NCBI GenBank assembly: GCA_033558025.1 | Contig: JAUCEF010000007.1 | Span: 7,936,001 to 8,000,000, forward strand | Direction: 5' to 3' | Length of the DNA stretch: 64,000 nucleotides | Source: Phytophthora sp. 'mugwort' | Taxonomy: Eukaryota; Oomycota; Peronosporomycetes; Peronosporales; Peronosporaceae | Shown: one piece after another, positions 45,196 through 55,654 of the stretch | Layout of the letters: every line of letters starts with the position of its first letter | How positions within the stretch are numbered: the first letter of the stretch is position 1 | Notes under the pieces: model-generated | The model's database searches: none | Told to the model about the DNA's origin: nothing | What the model saw: the letters and a program-made list of their open reading frames with translations, nothing else | Made by a program: the position numbers and the translations under genes

Positions 45196-45735
45196 CTGCG
45201 TTGTGCCGTGTCAAACTCGACAGTTTTCACTCAAGAAGTATCGTCGGCTTATATTTATCGTCACATACATAAAACTGGTTTTGTCATTGTGTCTGGTCTC
45301 AACTTCGGAATGAAAAACGAAAACGACCGTCCGAATCGTATTTATTCCAGCTTTCAGATTGAAACAAAACCCATTCCCAAAGCTAAATATTGGTAAACAC
45401 AACGGTAAAAGTTTAAGTGCGTTATATTTATCGTCGGCACGGTAGACTGATGAGCGAGGGATGCTAGGTTCCCTCTATGCCCAGCCATCAATTTTAGGGT
45501 TGGAGGTTGGTGTTGCAGGGGAATTATTAACACTCCGGAGAAAATGGCTTAACGCAACGTTATCAGCCTAAACGCAACGCTAATTCATCGATTCGTACTA
45601 ACCGTGTTGTTATGGCAAATATCATAATGTAGGCGATCTTTGGATGCCTAAATTAGGTGCAGAAGCGTAAAATCGGATTACATGTACCGGTACCGTTAGC
45701 TGGCGTTCGACCGTAGTGCAGGTCGATAAATGGCA
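45196..45735. other. No gene recognised (transposon flank)
   Basis: 540 bp between two Tc1 fragments. ATATTTATCGTCGGC-like strings occur near 45,250 and 45,425, perhaps terminal repeat debris. No coding signal. Confidence 0.35.
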
Positions 45736-46350
45736 CTACATACTCCGATAAATTGTAAATATACTTACCGCTGTCTTGATTTCCTTCCAATATGGCCAGT
45801 TTTGTCTTCTCAGTCGCGCTAAACGCCCCCACACCATGACACTGCCACCACCCGATTGGCGGGTCGAATATATTTGCTTTTCCTTGGGCAGATCGTGCCA
45901 GTAATAATGTGGGGCATCTAGCCCATCGAGGTTAAACTTTTTCTCGTCGGAAAACGCGCAATTTTTCCACTTTTTCTTGTCCCACGTGATTTTATCCATC
46001 GCCCATTTAACTCGATTTATCTTGTGCGTTTTAGCTAACACCGGACAGCCCTTTTGCGTCGTGTACTTAAGATCTGGATGTGCTCTGAGTAGGTCACGTG
46101 CTCTACTAGCCTTGATTGGCAGCTCTAACTGGTTCACGAGCTCGGCAGAGCTCAGCTTTCCCTTCGTGAAAAGTCAAGCAATATCAACGCTGCGCCGCGG
46201 AAACTTACAGAGTGCCGAGCTAATAGATCGATGAAGCTCTATGCAAATGCTCAGGTTCGTGCGTGGGCTCACTCACCTACGAGATATCGGCGCGCGTTCA
46301 CCGTGCCTGGCCACTTCTGCAGTCAAATCAATACGCCCTTCACTCTAATT
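45736..46350 (-). pseudogene. Tc1-like transposase, N-terminal half
   Basis: HTH debris at 46,290-46,190, then an open stretch (46,137-45,736): VNQLELPIKASRARDLLRAHPDL, FSDEKKFNLDGLDAPHYYWHD (first catalytic Asp), and GGGSVMVWG, standard Tc1 order. Ends before the second Asp. With the 44,860 fragment on the other strand it may be one element split by an inversion. Confidence 0.65.
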
Positions 46351-46489
46351 AGTCAGACCCTGATTAATAATGGTGACGCTCCTTGGACGCCATAGATATG
46401 CATGATTATTTGATGTGCACTGCTATTAGCGGTGCAGATTAGTAATGGTGAAATCCAAAGTTCATTTCGATTGTTATTCCGATGCAGTT

Positions 46490-48060
46490 GCGGTGGCCTC
46501 TTTATATCCCAGAGCAAAGTCGACCCTATATTTCGCCACTATCTCTTGAAGTGGCTTGCTTAGCTGCTCTACCTTCACTTACTATCGCCATCCGTGTTGT
46601 CAGGGACACCATTAATTTCGTATTTCGGCTTGGATTTTTAAATATCAGCATCGGACATAGTAGCTTGGCATCATAGCCGCCCTTGATCAGCACGCACATA
46701 GTTCCTTCCCGCCCTATTGATATAAAATACATTCCATCAGTACACCGCTAAAATTCAGTTAAACTACTGGTAAAAAATAATATTGTATTCAAATACACAG
46801 TGCCTGACACGATGCTTCGATACTTGACTTCTTCAGCTCCCCGAAAGTCGAGAGTTTTGCCGTCGTCCAACTCAATCACAAAGTGACTTTCATCCATGTT
46901 GTATTGCTAGTTTGGGTTCAATTGACCGTCATCAAACAGACGTTTCATGTAAATGGGTGTGTTCCTGATGGATGGCCCATTACCAGTTGGTGTGCCAACA
47001 CAATATGGGACCCCCACACCCTAGGTACGAATCGTATTAGGAGAGAAACAAACCACTCAGTATGGATCGCACTTAGACGAGACACACAGTTAGGTACGAA
47101 TCGTACCTAGGTGAGATACACATTTAGGTACGAATCGCACTTAGGAAGGAGACATGCTTGAGTACCACCCATTGAGAAACCAGTGACTTAAGAGATGCAT
47201 TATTAGGCGGTTTACAGTAAATAGGGACATAGGAGCATCTTAATATATAATAATATTAAAGACAGTTAAAATCGAACTTAGAACTTCGCAAGTCGTGGGA
47301 ACCCTGCCCCACGGACTATCGGAAAGCCAGGCTTTCCTCGTGCGACAAGAAGACAGAGACGCAGGGTGTCTGTCTCGGTTAGAAGCTACGCTTCCTCAGG
47401 CCAGGTGTGTGTGACCCCCATCACATTTCAGCTGTCCCAAGTGCCGCCACAGACTGCTCATCTGAGCCAATGTGTCATCACTCACTTGCTTCTTGCCCTT
47501 TAATTTCCGATATACAATATTGTTGCGCTCTGTGGAAGTTTATATACGTCGCGGGGTGATAAGGAATGCAAACATCTTGCCGTTGAAACCGTAGGCTGTA
47601 TTTTACAGAGGATGAGAGCTGTCCTCAACCATCGTTATAGCCATGTCCATCAATAGGCGATACGAAAGCTTAACACAAGCACGCCTAAGCCGCTCAAACT
47701 CAGTCAGCAGCGATGGGTACAGCCACTCCCAGTGCACGTCCGTCTTGCGGCCCCGCCCACCCAGCGCCTTATGGATGAGCTGGTGGCGACCTCCTTTAGC
47801 TGTACGCGCATTATTCGCTGGGCTTGGTATTCTAGTGCGAGCTGGAATGAAGAGGGCTTTCGCTACCAAGTACGAGCCTTGTTTAAATGGACACGCCCAT
47901 CTGCTGCCCGGAACAAGGTGGGAAACTGGCCAATTGTGCGCCCAGAGAAACCCTTTTCATCGTTCTCGCTCACGTCCCCTTCCATCCAGTGTACGCATCG
48001 CTCCCGGTCAGCGATCGCAACGACATGTTGCAGGGTCCGGCCCCTATCGTCGGTCATTTT
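46490..48060 (-). pseudogene. pogo/jerky-like DDE_1 transposase, interrupted
   Basis: N-terminal blocks at 48,057-47,863 (DDRGRTLQHVVAIADRERC...) and 47,869-47,603 (ALGGRGRKTDVHWEWLYPSLL). Then about 700 bp without match, then a DDE_1 block at 46,900-46,526: MDESHFVIEL (first catalytic Asp), KTLDFRGAEEVKYRSIVSG and LLCPMLIFKNPSRN. The two parts fit one protein in order and strand. Multiple stops. Confidence 0.5.
47027..47146. repeat. TAGGTACGAATCG near-palindromic repeats
   Basis: Three copies of TTAGGTACGAATCG(T/C)A near 47,028, 47,092 and 47,126; the middle copy TAGGTACGAATCGTACCTA is almost palindromic. A related TTAGGTACGAAGTACGA occurs near 48,177. Possibly subterminal repeats of the surrounding element. 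Confidence 0.45.
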
Positions 48061-48790
48061 GATTTGTGACGCGGCAAAACTGGGGCGTATTTGCTGTGGG
48101 TGAGTGGGTGGCTATGAAGCTGGACGACTAATTTTGGTGTACGACTAAATATGGTAGCTTTACAGTGCATGTCGGGTTAGGTACGAAGTACGACTATATT
48201 CGAAGCACGACTAATTAGAGTGAAGGGTGTAGAGTTGAAATGGAACACCACAAAGTCGGTCAATGTCAGCTCTGCGCTGCGAAAACTTACAGAGTGCCGA
48301 GCCAGTAGATCGGTGAAGCTCTGTGCAAAAGCTCAGCTCTGCACATGGACTCACCTGCGAGATATCGGCGGCATCGTAACAATTAAGTGCGTGCGTATCG
48401 GTGTTTTGGCCAAGTCCCCACGATACCTAACCGCTGTGCATATCGCGTGACATTTTTGACAGGGGTATTACGGTAATTTTATGCATTTGAAGTTGTCATT
48501 TGCTTCTACAAAAACAAGTAAGGTAGACGACCAGTTTAAGTCAAGTGGACCGGTTTAAGACAGTCCGCCTTGAACCCGCACGATTTAATGCACCATCCTA
48601 TCTGCGATCTGTGACATGTGGAACAGCAAATGATGGGACAATTTAACCACCCGCGTGGTTATAAACTTTAAATTAGTGTCTCTTGAAAATATATTTATAA
48701 AGGGAAAATATCGGAGTTAAGCAAAAGTTTGAAATTGGATTTTTTATACCCGCCGTAATACTGAATCGGAACCTGCACTATGTTTGATTT
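48061..48790. repeat. Tc1-type 5' debris (48,267-48,370) and unassigned sequence
   Basis: 48,267-48,370 repeats 46,188-46,290 in the same orientation (shared ACTTACAGAGTGCCGAGC, AGATCGGTGAAGCTCT, GAGATATCGGCG); both are the HTH end of the Tc1 family above. The rest is AT-rich and unassigned. Confidence 0.5.
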
Positions 48791-49033
48791 AGTGGTTTAC
48801 AGTACACAATCGGGGCTACTTTTCATAACTCCTTCTGAATGTATCAAAATCAAGCTTAATCAATGATTTAATGAAAAGGTGTAAATTTTGGACCACACCT
48901 CTCGATAGTAAAGATGTAAAAGGAAATATTTTTAGTTTCAGTAGTTCTCGATAGCGAAATATGTAAAGGAGCATAATTTAGTGAATATAAGATACAATAT
49001 TTTGCCTATATGGATTTATCCAACTATCAGGAT
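48791..49033 (+). repeat. Polinton copy C left terminal inverted repeat
   Basis: About 243 bp, closely matching the reverse complement of 54,795-55,039, including AGTACACAATCGGGGCTAC and TATATGGATTTATCCAACTAT at its inner end. Confidence 0.85.
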
Positions 49034-49229
49034 CAACAAATATAAAATGACTTGATTGTGATATACATTTCTAGACATATAAGTAGAATACTATATAGTT
49101 ATCGAGAGTATGGTCATTCCTTTGGTGGTTAGGAAAAAACATCATGTTGTTTGCTTTCCAAGAGAAGATAATATGATCATTTTTCGCAGTGTCGCCGTCC
49201 AGACTGAGCCGAAAAAATTAATCTCTTGT

Positions 49230-49773
49230 TAAGGACGCCTTCAAGCGATACTGTTTATATAAGAACATTAATTACTCACCCAAGCTATTTCGAAACTTCC
49301 AACCTATCAGTATCCAGCAAATTAGTGATCTTGAAGGATGGTTCGATCTTAATATTAATGTGTTCTCGATAGATTTGGAGAATAATGCAGTGGCTTGCAC
49401 TCGAAAATCGGACAAATGCTATATAAATACTTTAAATATTTTATCCTTCGATGATTAGACAATCTACATAGCTCGTACTGATCAGTTTTGCGGTAATCAT
49501 TTTTGCCCTGTTGAGAAATGTGGTAGAGTATTCAATAGCTCTACTTAACTCTATAACTATAAGAAGAACTGTAAACGTGCTAAACCATTGATCGACCCAT
49601 TAGCTATAAAGAGTTATGATGAAGCGATAGATATGATAAAGGCTTTATACAAGTTTCCTATTGCTTCTAAAGTCCTATGTCCTTGTGGTTCATCGACAAC
49701 TCGATGGAACTATCGTCATCATATAACTTCGAAAAAGCACGCAATATGGTGGCCGTCAATTGTAGATACATAA
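49230..49773 (+). pseudogene. Cys/His-containing ORF remnant, Polinton C
   Basis: Broken frame resembling part of the polymerase N-terminal region (FKRYCLYKNINYSPKLFRNF near 49,230), with CPVEKCGRVF near 49,510 and, in the open end 49,588-49,773, VLCPCGSSTTRWNYRHHITSKKH, a C-CG...H..H type finger similar to one in the GIY-YIG gene. A separate diverged gene or an old polymerase fragment. Confidence 0.4.
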
Positions 49774-49836
49774 AATTATGAGTTATTAATTTTTTTTTAA
49801 TCCTGATACAAGGTCCTCTATAGTATATAAATAACA

Positions 49837-50022
49837 ATGGCCTATTCACCTCAAAAGTATCAAGCTAACAAGGAACGCTTCAAAGCGAACCAGGTTCGGT
49901 ATTACCTCAAGACGAGAGAAACACGTATCGCTACGCAAAAGCGTACGATACAGCCCATAGAAAACAGATTAATACTCGACGTAGGGAGAAGCGCAAACTA
50001 TTTAAAGCAAACGAGAAAATAG
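49837..50022 (+). pseudogene. Small basic Polinton-associated protein, copy C (frameshifted)
   Basis: Starts MAYSPQKYQANKERFKANQV and matches copy B until RIATQK, where loss of one A in an A-run (near 49,939) shifts the frame. Confidence 0.55.
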
Positions 50023-50095
50023 GATCGAATTAATTCAAATCACTTTTTTTGTATTTCCGAGAATATAAAGTTCTATCTTAAGCAAAGTCTAACTA

Positions 50096-51953
50096 ACGTA
50101 GCATAAGGGATTATTGCCGAAAATCGGACCCCTAAGGAAATGTGAAAATTCTTCATGCGTCTTACGCTAAAATCAACAATTTTATTCAGAAAACAGGAGA
50201 TCAAATAAAGCCTATTCGTTAAGTATTGGAGACGCTAGGCTTGCAAAAATTGACGACACTGTGCTCAGCGAAAAACCGTGGACAAATCACGTGAATTTGC
50301 CTTTACCCTGATTATTGCCGAAACCGAACATACCAAAATGCAGTATAAATCTGGGGATGATTGCAGCTACACATCAATGTTTTGCAAGTTCTCGCGCTTG
50401 AAGAGCCGAAGGTTCACGTCAAGTGACTTGCGCCGCTTGCGAGCCTTTGTAGAAGACGCAGGAATCACTAATATCTCCGTCTGCACGATCTCTCTCACTT
50501 TGAGCCAGGAGGGCAACTCAAAATCCGTGACGCACCCGCCATCTTGAAAGAGCTTGAGCCGACGCTGTTGTTGCGGTAGTGACACTGGCCAAAGCCCACA
50601 CGCTCTAAAGCCAGCAATCACATTGGCGGTCTTGTCCATGATGCCCTTGGTCCACGCGGTACTCACCAGTCGAATGGCGGTTTTACGCGCGATAGAACCT
50701 TCGCCTCGTTCAGATTGTACTCGCGCATCACGGCGTCGATACTGGCCTTGAAAGGCTTGAATACGGCCACGTCCAGCGGCTGCAGAAGGTGAGTGGCGTT
50801 CGCTGGCAGGAGTACGAGGATGATCTTGAGTTGCACTGCCTCACGCACGATCTCACCATCGAAGTGGCTGCTGCATCCGTCGTACACCAGGATTAGCGGT
50901 CGCTTGACAGTAACTAACACGGCGTCCGAAAAGTGGTGAAGCCATCGAATGAACCCCGCGCTATTCATGAACCCATGAGGAGCGGTCGTGACAACGGCGC
51001 CTGGGACATCGCACTCGTCCAACACGTCGAACCTGACGCGTTCGCCGGGTAAAATGTAAAGCGGTGGGCAGACCAATCCCGCTGCCGACACAACGACAGT
51101 GAGGTGGAAGTTGCACTGGGCGGACTTGCTCCACATGTTCCGCGAGCCCTTGACCACAATGACCTTCGTCTGCCTGTTTTTCTGGGAGAATCCCGTCTCA
51201 TCCGTGTTGAACACTCGATCCGGACTTGCATTGCGCTCAATGATGGGCTTCATGTACTCGATGAAGAACTCTCGAAGACTTCCATGGTGACCTCATTCCG
51301 AACGCGCTTGATCACTTGGCTGTCGTGTAGCGAGAGATCCGGATGGCGCCTATGAAAGCGCGAAACCCACCTTATCGTGAGGAAACCTGTACTTCGCGTC
51401 ACACCGTACTTGGCATGGTACACGTCGTTTGCCTTCGTCAACTCCGCCGCACGGTTGACCGCCAGCCCGTTCTTCTGCATTCCGACCACCCAGTCGCGAA
51501 GATCGCTCTCCAGCTCTTCGTCTAGGACTGGCGGCGGTCCAGGCTTTCGCAGAGCCACATCTTTCTTGAGCAGTTTGGCTCGATAACGTATCGTTCGCTC
51601 TGGAACGTCAGGATACTCTTCTCGAACGCGGTCCATCTTGGCGCCCGCAGCATACGCACACACAGCAGCATCCAGGGCTTCTACTGTCTAACTCTTCCGC
51701 CCTGCGGGTGACATTGTGGCCTTTGTGTTCTTCCCTGTGCCGCACGTTTCCTGCCTCGATGTGGTGACTATGTCTTAACTACAGGGGAAAAGGAGAAGTC
51801 CAGCCTCGTTTTGTGGTGTGACATAGCTGGGCAATAAACTGGGTAAATTAGGTGTCAGCCAATCGCATTTTCAGCACCTAATTACGAAGTTTGATTGGCT
51901 GATATATGTTTGGCAATAATCTTGGTAATCGGAAACGAACAGTTCCGATACGT
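50096..51953 (-). mobile_element. pogo-like transposon inserted in Polinton C, TA target duplication
   Basis: Comparing with copy B near 34,022, the uninterrupted site reads CTAACTAATATAAAG. In copy C it is split as CTAACTA / ... / TAATATAAAG, so TA (50,094-50,095 and 51,954-51,955) is the duplicated target. Ends are ACGTA-C and, reversed, ACGTATC, a very short inverted repeat. Length 1,858 bp. Confidence 0.8.
50367..51663 (-). pseudogene. pogo/Tigger-like transposase with two frameshifts
   Basis: Nearly complete. N-terminal HTH parts (EYPDVPERTIRYRAKLLKK; GFLTIRWVSRFHRRHPDLSL) at 51,663-51,250, then a DDE_1 core at 51,253-50,663 with all three acids: VFNTDETGF, LVYDGCSSHF and LLQPLDVAVFKPFK. 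The C-terminal part (50,666-50,367) has the frequent GFRACGLWPVS motif. Only two frame changes (about 51,250 and 50,665), so this is the youngest-looking transposase in the window. Confidence 0.75.
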
Positions 51954-52004
51954 TAATATAAAGACTTTTCCACCAGCCGAAATATACCCACCGATATAGC
52001 AATC

Positions 52005-52767
52005 ATGTTGCCGTACGAAGTTGAAGGACTTAGGCGATTGGATATTCCATACGTCAAATGGGGAAAATCTATCGAGTAAGGTGCGAGGACGCACAGGTAA
52101 GATGGTTTATATTAAAAACCCATCTCATCCAAGAAATAAGAAACTAATTGTCAAGCAGTACAAGAAATCGATTGAAGATCTCAACAAGCATCTTCCACCC
52201 GATTGTAAGGCTGACCCGAAGTATCGATTCTATAAGCGCAACCACAAGGAGACTCATAATATTAGAATATCCCAGCAGGAGTTTTATAATAAGCTGGAAC
52301 TTGTACTCGAAAGTCAGGGAAAAGCTCATAAGGTAAACATTGCGCTTGGATACAGCATAATTGCCGATGAAAGTGATGTTCATTATTGGTATCCAACTGT
52401 TGGCAACACAATGGTCCTCGACTCTCCAATTGCGATTAAAGCTAAGGGTGATATCCAAAAGAAGGTGATAACTCCTATTAGAGCAATGGAGTTAGCAAAC
52501 AAGCTCCCGTACCCCTCTCTGGATACAAATACCTGGGTAGCATTGGGTTCAAACTATTCATCTACCTTCGCAAACACGCTTTCGGCGATAGCGGAGCTGT
52601 TATCCCTAAAGTCATACTCAATAACAAGCATGTTATTAACTTTCCGAAGACCAACAATAAATGCGTTTTCCATTGCATTGCTTTTCATTCGAATCGCGGT
52701 AAAGATCCTCGCAAGATTCAATCCCTTGTAAAGGATACCTTCAAGCGGTATTGTTCATACAAGGATT
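52005..52767 (+). pseudogene. Polinton polymerase, 5' fragment, copy C
   Basis: Nearly identical to 34,077-34,835 of copy B, including a shared frame break at CCCCTCTCTGGATACAAA (52,512; 34,580). Lacks the 2-base insertion and 1-base deletion private to copy B. Ends where the sequence switches to the capsid-like gene. Confidence 0.75.
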
Positions 52768-53835
52768 TCTCCACATCGTGGCCTTCACTTGGCGCGGCTG
52801 CATCTTTTACTACAATCTCAAACCAAACCGCACGTGGTGTTTTTGTATCTGGTGTGGCTACGGCTAGTGGAATTATGGGAACATGGAACTACAGGCTGAA
52901 GATAAAGTTAACTGATCCACATCCCATTTTCAAGGAGCTAGACCTCATGGCGAACCCTTGATCCGCCTACGCTTCCGTGTCAACCAGGGTACTTCCACTA
53001 TTGCTGTCGACGCATCGAAGGGTATGTCTCTCACCAGCACTACTCTCGCAAGTGGCAATACCTATCCGGTGATGGTTTCTGCTTTATCAACTGGTAATCT
53101 CATGGCTGGTGTCCTTGCTGCTTCTGCCGGGTTCAGTATGGTTTGGGGTGCCGTCGTCAATGCCCTTGAACCTTCAATTGATGGCACTTATATGCCTTTC
53201 ACCACTTCTCGTCTTTATGTACCGTTGTCCATCTTGAGAACCCTCAAGCAATCATTTCCAAGCCTGTGAAGAAGGTCCGCTTTAATGATTGCTATGCACA
53301 ATGGTTCTATCAGCGAGCTGGTGTAGGAAAGCAATCGACTCAACACAATGCTGCTTTCGATCTACAGTTATCAGCTTCTGTTAAGAATGCTAAATATGTC
53401 ATTCTCCTCCGTTTCGCCGAGCAGACTGGTAATTTCGCTTCTGCTGCTGTACATGAGTTTCAAAGTCTTTTTTATTCGTCTCCCTGGATGCTTCACCCTG
53501 GTTCGAGTATCCGCAACTTCAATGTTCGCATTGGCTTTCCCAAACCTTCGGCATCAGTCATGACTACGATTTTCACCATTTCACAAACGAGATTGCGAAA
53601 ATCGCTTCAATTAACGGTGATCCGACTCCTGAGCTCGTGAACGATCTTCTTGATTACCAGACATGGTCGCTGACTAACCGCGTTCTCATTGCTGACGTTA
53701 GCCGCTTAACGGAGCGTGATGTTCCGCAGGCGATTTCAGGTCCAGGGCACCAATATGTCGGTCCTTGTGGTGAGCGAGCAGGATGTAAGCTATGATCGTC
53801 TTACAGGGGAAGTAATAGATTTTACCACCGTTTAG
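52768..53835 (+). pseudogene. Polinton/virophage-type major capsid protein (double jelly-roll), 5'-truncated
   Basis: Capsid-like fragments in three frames: RLRFRVNQGTST (52,965), FNDCYAQWFYQRAG (53,280), LHPGSSIRNFNVRIG (53,500), a TWSLTNRVLIADVSRL block (53,665) and a C-terminus with YDRLTGEVIDF before the stop at 53,835. Small polar/beta-rich composition, an IxNFxVxIG loop, a VxVxDVSR strand and a TGxVxDF end match the pattern of double jelly-roll capsid proteins of Polintons and virophages. The assignment is by pattern, not alignment. At least four frameshifts; the N-terminus was lost in the internal deletion. Convergent with the next gene, 14 bp apart. Confidence 0.6.
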
Positions 53836-53849
53836 AGAAACTCAATAGA

Positions 53850-54148
53850 TTAGTTCAATTCTTGAAGTAGTTTAGGACACTTCTCAATATCAAATTGACT
53901 ATTACGAAGCCAATCGATATAGTTCGAATCCATTCGACTAATCTGCTTGAGGGTCTTACCGCGATATTTGCCCCAAGTCATCATATATAAGTTATCGTCA
54001 GCAACTTGGAGTGGAGGAATATCTTGATTTCCTCACTAATATTTAGATTGGGTTGGTTGAATATCCATCGACAATAACCAGGATCAGAAGTATATACTTC
54101 TTCGATTTTGGTGCCCTTGTATTTCCCAAAAGTTAGTTCGCTCGACAT
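53850..54148 (-). pseudogene. Two tandem ExoX-C/DUF3820-like domains, one frameshift
   Basis: From ATG 54148: MSSELTFGKYKGTKIEEV ... DPGYCRWIFNQPNLN; then in the next frame MMTWGKYRGKTLKQI ... SNYIDWLRNSQFD, stop at 53,850. Each unit is the ~40-residue TFGKYKGxxxxEV...YxxWL module found at the C-terminus of ExoX-type exonucleases and in many viruses. A single frame change near 54,015 separates them, so originally one two-domain protein of about 98 residues. Opposite strand to the capsid-like gene. Confidence 0.6.
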
Positions 54149-54294
54149 GTTATCAGTTTGGTGTATCTATATACATAGCCTCTTACTTTTTTCTTAGAAA
54201 AAAATATAATTATGAAACTCAGAGGAATCCTGTGAATTCATAATATATTTCTGAAATTCATAAATTATCATGAGATTCGGAATTGTTAGCTTAA

Positions 54295-54736
54295 TCACTT
54301 CGAGTTAAATAATTTTGGTACTTCTTTGTCTAAATGCTTACCCTTATTGTATCGACTATATATCGAGCCGCATTCACATTGAATCGTTCTTCTCGGGTCG
54401 TACTTTTCTAAGAGGTTATTGAGCTTCTCTTCCCCAATTCGAAATGAGTGCTCGCGGTTGTTTATGCATTTGTTATTGTTTATAGCCACTTGCTTAGGCT
54501 CATGGATATCGATACTTTTTGTGATCTCATGCTCGCTGATCAATTTTACATCAAAACTATCGACCCCACCGTTTTTAAAAATGTTCATAAATTGTATGAA
54601 ACGACTTGCCAGTTCTTAATCATGCGGTGTAATTACCTCTAACATCATTCCAGCATAATTGTTGTGGTTTGGCTGAGCTCCCAATGCAGACGATAGAATC
54701 GTCTTTGTTCGAAATCTTATATATGAATCCTTTCAT
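54295..54736 (-). pseudogene. GIY-YIG endonuclease with C-terminal Cys/His motif, frameshifted
   Basis: From ATG 54736: MKGFIYKISNKDDSIVCIGSS, the GIY-YIG core (second element IVCIGSS in place of YIGS), then NYTA ... TGKSFHTIYEHF, and after a frame change (54,588-54,295) HEITKSIDIHEPKQVAINNNKCINN, the usual REKxxI..N.CVN region. A C-terminal CECGSIYSRYNKGKHL motif follows. Such nucleases are common in giant viruses, virophages and Polinton-like viruses. Two frameshifts. Confidence 0.6.
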
Positions 54737-54794
54737 TGTATTTTATACCTTTATATTTATCTATTAGGATGGAACGTCTTTATGTTTCTTTTTT

Positions 54795-55039
54795 ATCCCG
54801 ATAGTTGGATAAATCCATATAGGCAAAATATTGTATCTTATATTCACTAAATTATGCTCCTTTACATATTTCGCTCTCGAGAACTTCTGAAACTTAAAAT
54901 ATTTCCTTTTTACATCTTTGCTATCGAGAGGTGTGGTCCAAAATTACACCTTTTTCATTAAATCATTGATTAAGCGTGATTTTGATACATTCAGAAGGAA
55001 CTATGAAAAAGTAGCCCCGATTGTGTACTGTAAGCCACT
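54795..55039 (-). repeat. Polinton copy C right terminal inverted repeat
   Basis: Reverse complement matches 48,791-49,033. Similarity to the copy B left end continues inward through ACGTTCCATCCTAATAGA to about 54,740. Confidence 0.85.
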
Positions 55040-55249
55040 ATTTTCGATCGGAACGCACTCAAACCAAGCCTAATTAGGGGGTTTCAGGTAACAATTCCTT
55101 GAAGGAATGGCCGACGAGAAAAAAAGCGCAACCCCAAAGAATGACTTTCATGGGGGGGTTCAGTTTATAATTAGCAAAACGAATCGTTCGAGAGCTGCAA
55201 ATTTACGTTGGGGGCCACTCACTCTCATCCTGAATATTAGTCGGGCAAT

Positions 55250-55654
55250 ATGCCTCCGTCCGACTTCAAGAATCTCAAACACAGCATGACAGGAGTCATC
55301 TTCCAGCTAGCGATGGACCAGCAGCTACGAGAGACCTGCCACACGGAGGTCGACGAAGACGATCCTACAGACGACGACCTCCTTTCTGGTCTCGTCAGGT
55401 TGCGGTATGTGTTGGATTCTGTGCGCTACTCGGTGCCGCGCAAGAAAGTCGTGCGATCAGCATCACATCAGCGCTTGCTGCACACGCTCGGAGAAGCAGA
55501 TTTTCGCACGTTTACACGCTTTTCAAAGAATACTTTCAACGTGCTTCTCGAGTTGATTCGAGACGACGTGGTCTTTCAACCGAAGCACCACCTGGAAAAG
55601 AAACCGCAGTGTAATCTTGCCGTGCCATTTCCCGACGACGTGGTCTCTCGATAG
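55250..55654 (+). pseudogene. HARBI1-like transposase N-terminal fragment
   Basis: 134 codons; the segment FRTFTRFSKNTFNVLLELIRDDVVFQPKHH matches the helical N-terminus of Harbinger nucleases. Stops at 55,654; no DDE triad downstream. Confidence 0.5.

Larger units (their letters stand above)
48791..55039 (+). mobile_element. Polinton-like element copy C with both termini (internally deleted)
   Basis: 6.25 kb between inverted repeats that start AGTGGTTTACAG (left) and AGTGGCTTACAG (right, opposite strand). Contents: Cys/His remnant, small basic gene, a 1.86-kb pogo insertion, 5' part of the polymerase, then an abrupt switch at about 52,768 to capsid-protein sequence, then two minus-strand genes (ExoX-C-like pair, GIY-YIG). 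The rest of polymerase, integrase, ATPase and protease is missing, so an internal deletion joined polymerase to capsid gene. No perfect 6-bp target duplication (TGATTT left, ATTTTC right). Confidence 0.78.

Noticed and set aside
46883..47110. 75-codon plus ORF
   Set aside because: Spans the TAGGTACGAATCG repeats and pogo debris; no coding signature.
47280..47420. Possible structured RNA or tRNA-like segment
   Set aside because: GC-rich with some complementarity, but no cloverleaf, anticodon arm or T-loop could be built.
48785..55045. 6-bp target duplication for Polinton C
   Set aside because: Flanks TGATTT and ATTTTC share only ATTT; not accepted as a duplication.
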